Assembly: GCF_018728565.1 (NCBI RefSeq)
Contig: NZ_JACSOI010000010.1
Span: forward strand, 1 to 64,000
Source of the DNA: Zobellia russellii
Lineage (GTDB): Bacteria > Bacteroidota > Bacteroidia > Flavobacteriales > Flavobacteriaceae
Length of the DNA: 64,000 nt
Direction: 5' to 3'
A program made the translations under genes and the position numbers. The stretch's first letter is position 1; each line of letters opens with the position of its first letter. Positions 61,585-64,000 of the stretch are shown in pieces. The notes under the pieces are model-generated. The model worked only from the letters and a program-made list of their open reading frames with translations, did not search any database and was not told where the DNA came from.

Positions 61585-63795
61585 ATGGCAAAAGATAATA
61601 ATGTTTTGAAAAAAACTGAATTGCATGTCTCGTTAAAAAAATATTTCGGTTTTTCTGAGTTTAAAGGTCTACAGGAAGGTGTTGTAACCAGTCTTTTGGA
61701 AGGAAACAACACGTTTGCGATTATGCCTACAGGTGGCGGTAAGTCACTATGTTTTCAACTTCCGGCCTTAATGAAGGAAGGAACGGCCATTGTGGTTTCT
61801 CCTTTGATCGCTTTAATGAAAAATCAGGTAGACGCTATTAGAGGTATATCTTCGGAACATGGTATAGCCCATGTACTTAATTCCTCTTTGACAAAAACGG
61901 AGGTACGGCAGGTAAAACAGGATATTACGAACGGTGTAACGAAACTACTTTATGTTGCTCCGGAATCTTTAACAAAAGAGGAATATATAGAATTTCTTCA
62001 ATCTGTAAACTTGTCCTTTGTTGCGGTAGATGAGGCACATTGTATTTCTGAATGGGGCCATGATTTTAGACCGGAATACAGAAATTTAAGGACTATAGTC
62101 AATAGATTGGATGACGGTATTCCAATAATAGCGCTTACGGCAACAGCAACTCCAAAAGTTCAAGAAGATATTATTAAGAATCTTGGTATAACGGACGCCA
62201 CTACGTTTAAAGCTTCGTTCAATAGACCCAATCTTTTCTACGAGGTACGGCCAAAAACCGCCAACGTAGATTCGGATATTATCCGTTTTGTAAAGAAAAA
62301 TACAGGGAAATCAGGTATTATCTATTGTTTGAGCAGAAAGCGCGTAGAGGAGTTAGCGCAGGTGCTTCAGGTAAACGGGGTTAGTGCTGTTCCTTATCAT
62401 GCCGGTTTTGATGCAAAGACTCGGTCAAAATATCAAGATATGTTCTTGATGGAGGATGTAGATGTTGTAGTTGCTACCATTGCTTTTGGAATGGGTATAG
62501 ATAAACCGGATGTACGTTTTGTAATTCACCATGACATACCTAAAAGTATTGAAAGTTACTATCAGGAAACGGGTAGGGCAGGTAGAGATGACGGTGAGGG
62601 GCATTGTCTGGCTTTTTACTCATACAAGGATATAGAGAAACTTGAAAAATTCATGTCCAATAAGCCTGTTGCAGAACAGGAAATTGGTAATGCTCTTTTG
62701 CAAGAAGTTGTGGCATATGCGGAAACCTCTATGTCTCGCAGAAAATTCATGCTCCATTATTTTGGGGAAGAATTTGATGAAATTAATGGGGATGGGGCCG
62801 ATATGGATGATAATACCAGAAACCCAAAAGAAAAACAAGAGGCCAAGGAAGATGTTGTTAAACTTATTAAGGTGGTAAAGGCTACCCATGAAAAGTTTAA
62901 ATCCAAAGAAATCGTACGTACTCTTTTAGGAAAGGTGAACGCTTTGATAACATCGCACAAGACCGATGAAAAGGAAGAGTTTGGTATTGGTTCCGATAAA
63001 GATAAAGAGTACTGGATGGCACTTATACGCCAGACCTTAGTTGCTGGTCTCCTTAAAAAGGAAATTGAACAATACGGAATTTTACATGTAACGGAGAAGG
63101 GAAAAGCGTATTTAAAGTCTCCTGAGTCCTTTATGATGACCGTAGACCATACGTATACGCAAGAAGGGAACGACGCCATTGTGAGTGCGGCAAAAGCAGG
63201 TGTTTCAGATGAAAAATTGCTAAAGCAGTTAAAGGATTTGCGTAAAAGCCAGGCAGATAAGCTTGGTGTTCCTCCATTTGTGGTGTTTCAGGATCCATCC
63301 TTAGAGGATATGGCCATGAAATATCCTATTTCCCTAGAAGAACTTACCACCATTTACGGTGTAGGAGAAGGGAAAGCTAAAAAGTACGGAAAACCGTTTG
63401 TTTCGTTCATTGCTAGTTATGTTGAGGAAAACGAAATCATACGACCAGACGATTTGGTGGTAAAAAGTACTGGAGCAAATTCTGCTCTTAAGTTGTACAT
63501 TATCCAGAATGTAGACCGAAAACTTCCATTAAGTGATATTGCATCGGCAAAGGGAATTGAGATTCCTCAACTTATTAAAGAGATGGAACAGATTGTCTTT
63601 AGCGGAACAAAATTGAATCTTGATTATTGGATTGATGAGGTGTTGGACGAAGACCAGCAAGAAGAAATTCACGATTATTTCTTGGAGGCCGAAACCGATG
63701 ACTTGGAAGAAGCTATGAAAGAATTTGATGGTGACTACGAAGACGAAGAGCTACGCTTATACCGGTTAAAATTTATTAGTGAAGTAGCTAATTAA
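61585..63795 (+). CDS. recQ: ATP-dependent DNA helicase RecQ (without zinc cysteines)
   Basis: 736 residues. SF2 motifs: MPTGGGKSLCFQLPAL (I), DEAHCISEWGHDFRP (II and aromatic loop), ALTATATPKVQ (III) and ETGRAGRDDG (VI). After the helicase core come the RQC winged helix (about 430-520) and an HRDC domain (about 540-620), then an acidic C-terminal end. In the zinc module, Ser384, Asn401, Gly404 and Met407 stand where E. coli has Cys380, 397, 400 and 403, with identical spacing. Unwinds recombination and fork intermediates. Confidence 0.95.
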   Translation: MAKDNNVLKKTELHVSLKKYFGFSEFKGLQEGVVTSLLEGNNTFAIMPTGGGKSLCFQLPALMKEGTAIVVSPLIALMKNQVDAIRGISSEHGIAHVLNSSLTKTEVRQVKQDITNGVTKLLYVAPESLTKEEYIEFLQSVNLSFVAVDEAHCISEWGHDFRPEYRNLRTIVNRLDDGIPIIALTATATPKVQEDIIKNLGITDATTFKASFNRPNLFYEVRPKTANVDSDIIRFVKKNTGKSGIIYCLSRKRVEELAQVLQVNGVSAVPYHAGFDAKTRSKYQDMFLMEDVDVVVATIAFGMGIDKPDVRFVIHHDIPKSIESYYQETGRAGRDDGEGHCLAFYSYKDIEKLEKFMSNKPVAEQEIGNALLQEVVAYAETSMSRRKFMLHYFGEEFDEINGDGADMDDNTRNPKEKQEAKEDVVKLIKVVKATHEKFKSKEIVRTLLGKVNALITSHKTDEKEEFGIGSDKDKEYWMALIRQTLVAGLLKKEIEQYGILHVTEKGKAYLKSPESFMMTVDHTYTQEGNDAIVSAAKAGVSDEKLLKQLKDLRKSQADKLGVPPFVVFQDPSLEDMAMKYPISLEELTTIYGVGEGKAKKYGKPFVSFIASYVEENEIIRPDDLVVKSTGANSALKLYIIQNVDRKLPLSDIASAKGIEIPQLIKEMEQIVFSGTKLNLDYWIDEVLDEDQQEEIHDYFLEAETDDLEEAMKEFDGDYEDEELRLYRLKFISEVAN

Positions 63796-63818
63796 CTATA
63801 TACATAAGCTTTATAAGA

Positions 63819-63869
63819 ACAAGGCAGACTAGAAAGCTACATGGTATTTCTTGTCTGCCTTATTTTTTT
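63819..63869. terminator. Bidirectional terminator between recQ and the S66 peptidase gene
   Basis: AAGGCAGAC (from 63821) pairs with GTCTGCCTT (63853-63861); an inner GAAA/TTTC pair lengthens the stem. A T run follows on the plus strand. Confidence 0.75.
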
Positions 63870-63875
63870 GTGGAA

Positions 63876-64000
63876 TTACAAAACGGCCTTTTCCAAAAGT
63901 TGAAATTTCATTGTTGTAGCATTCATAGCAGCTTTGGTTCCAATTGGAAATGTAAAGTTGTTTTCTATGTGACCAAAACTCATGCCGTACATCGCCGGAA
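63876..64000 (-). CDS. LD-carboxypeptidase (S66 family), 3' end only
   Basis: The last 40 codons of a minus-strand gene entering from the right edge. YGMSFGHIENNFTFPIGTKA contains GHxxxNxTxPxG, the C-terminal signature of muramoyltetrapeptide LD-carboxypeptidase with its catalytic His. This enzyme trims the terminal D-alanine of peptidoglycan peptides during recycling. The start and nucleophile lie outside the window. Confidence 0.75.
   Translation of the reverse strand, partial: PAMYGMSFGHIENNFTFPIGTKAAMNATTMKFQLLEKAVL

Overview
The window is a chromosomal segment of a Bacteroidota bacterium, most likely a marine member of the Flavobacteriaceae. The evidence is a PorP/SprF-type protein beside a giant repeat adhesin (type IX secretion and gliding world), Bacteroidota -33/-7 promoters (TTTG or TTG, then TAnnTTTG), many lipoprotein and Tat signals, Flavobacteriia families (DUF5606, DUF2795, DUF2911, DUF4105/Lnb), a roughly 1120-residue SecA with the lineage-specific tail, and frequent TTG starts with little Shine-Dalgarno signal. 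I see no rRNA, tRNA, CRISPR array, insertion sequence or prophage.

Layout. 1-3.9 kb: the 5' part of a secreted adhesin (minus strand, running off the left edge) with exact 213-bp repeats, preceded by a PorP/SprF-like gene. 4.1-6.2 kb: CCA-adding enzyme and a Sua5/YrdC protein, both tRNA-related. 6.2-12.4 kb: six co-directional glycosyltransferase-type genes for a surface glycan or LPS core. 12.6-15.1 kb: dapD, then divergent ruvX-def-DUF5606. 15.3-17.6 kb: a BLUF blue-light receptor, a PAS histidine kinase and a single-domain receiver. 17.6-21.5 kb: a compact operon of aquaglyceroporin, secreted esterase, SGNH hydrolase and GH20 hexosaminidase. 21.7-28.7 kb: a DUF1569 protein, a small secreted protein with a clear promoter, and a tripartite RND efflux operon. 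28.8-35.3 kb: an SMP-30/sugar isomerase pair, mazG, and a MATE-small protein-PAP2-ArnT-like operon. 35.3-41.5 kb: GtrB-like glycosyltransferase, meaB, DUF2911, ohr, galM, msrA and a malectin lipoprotein.

41.5-49.1 kb is the most unusual part. It holds two nearly identical genes for 79-residue secreted basic peptides, each behind a conserved 174-bp structured leader, and three paralogous six-TM HisKA_2 histidine kinases. All three kinases carry GGINSPF at the same place, close to the quinone-binding GGxxNPF motif of RegB/PrrB. A Tat-exported Gfo/Idh oxidoreductase gene sits between two of them.

49.4-64 kb is core housekeeping: secA, DUF2795, a PduO-type cobalamin adenosyltransferase, an ABC-F ATPase with a DUF4105/Lnb protein, pssA, the kdsD-tatC-lptB operon, divergent recQ (whose four zinc cysteines are all replaced), and the 3' end of an S66 LD-carboxypeptidase gene at the right edge. 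KdsD, LptB and the glycosyltransferase cluster fit together as LPS synthesis and export; MeaB and the adenosyltransferase fit with B12-dependent methylmalonyl-CoA mutase, which is not in the window.
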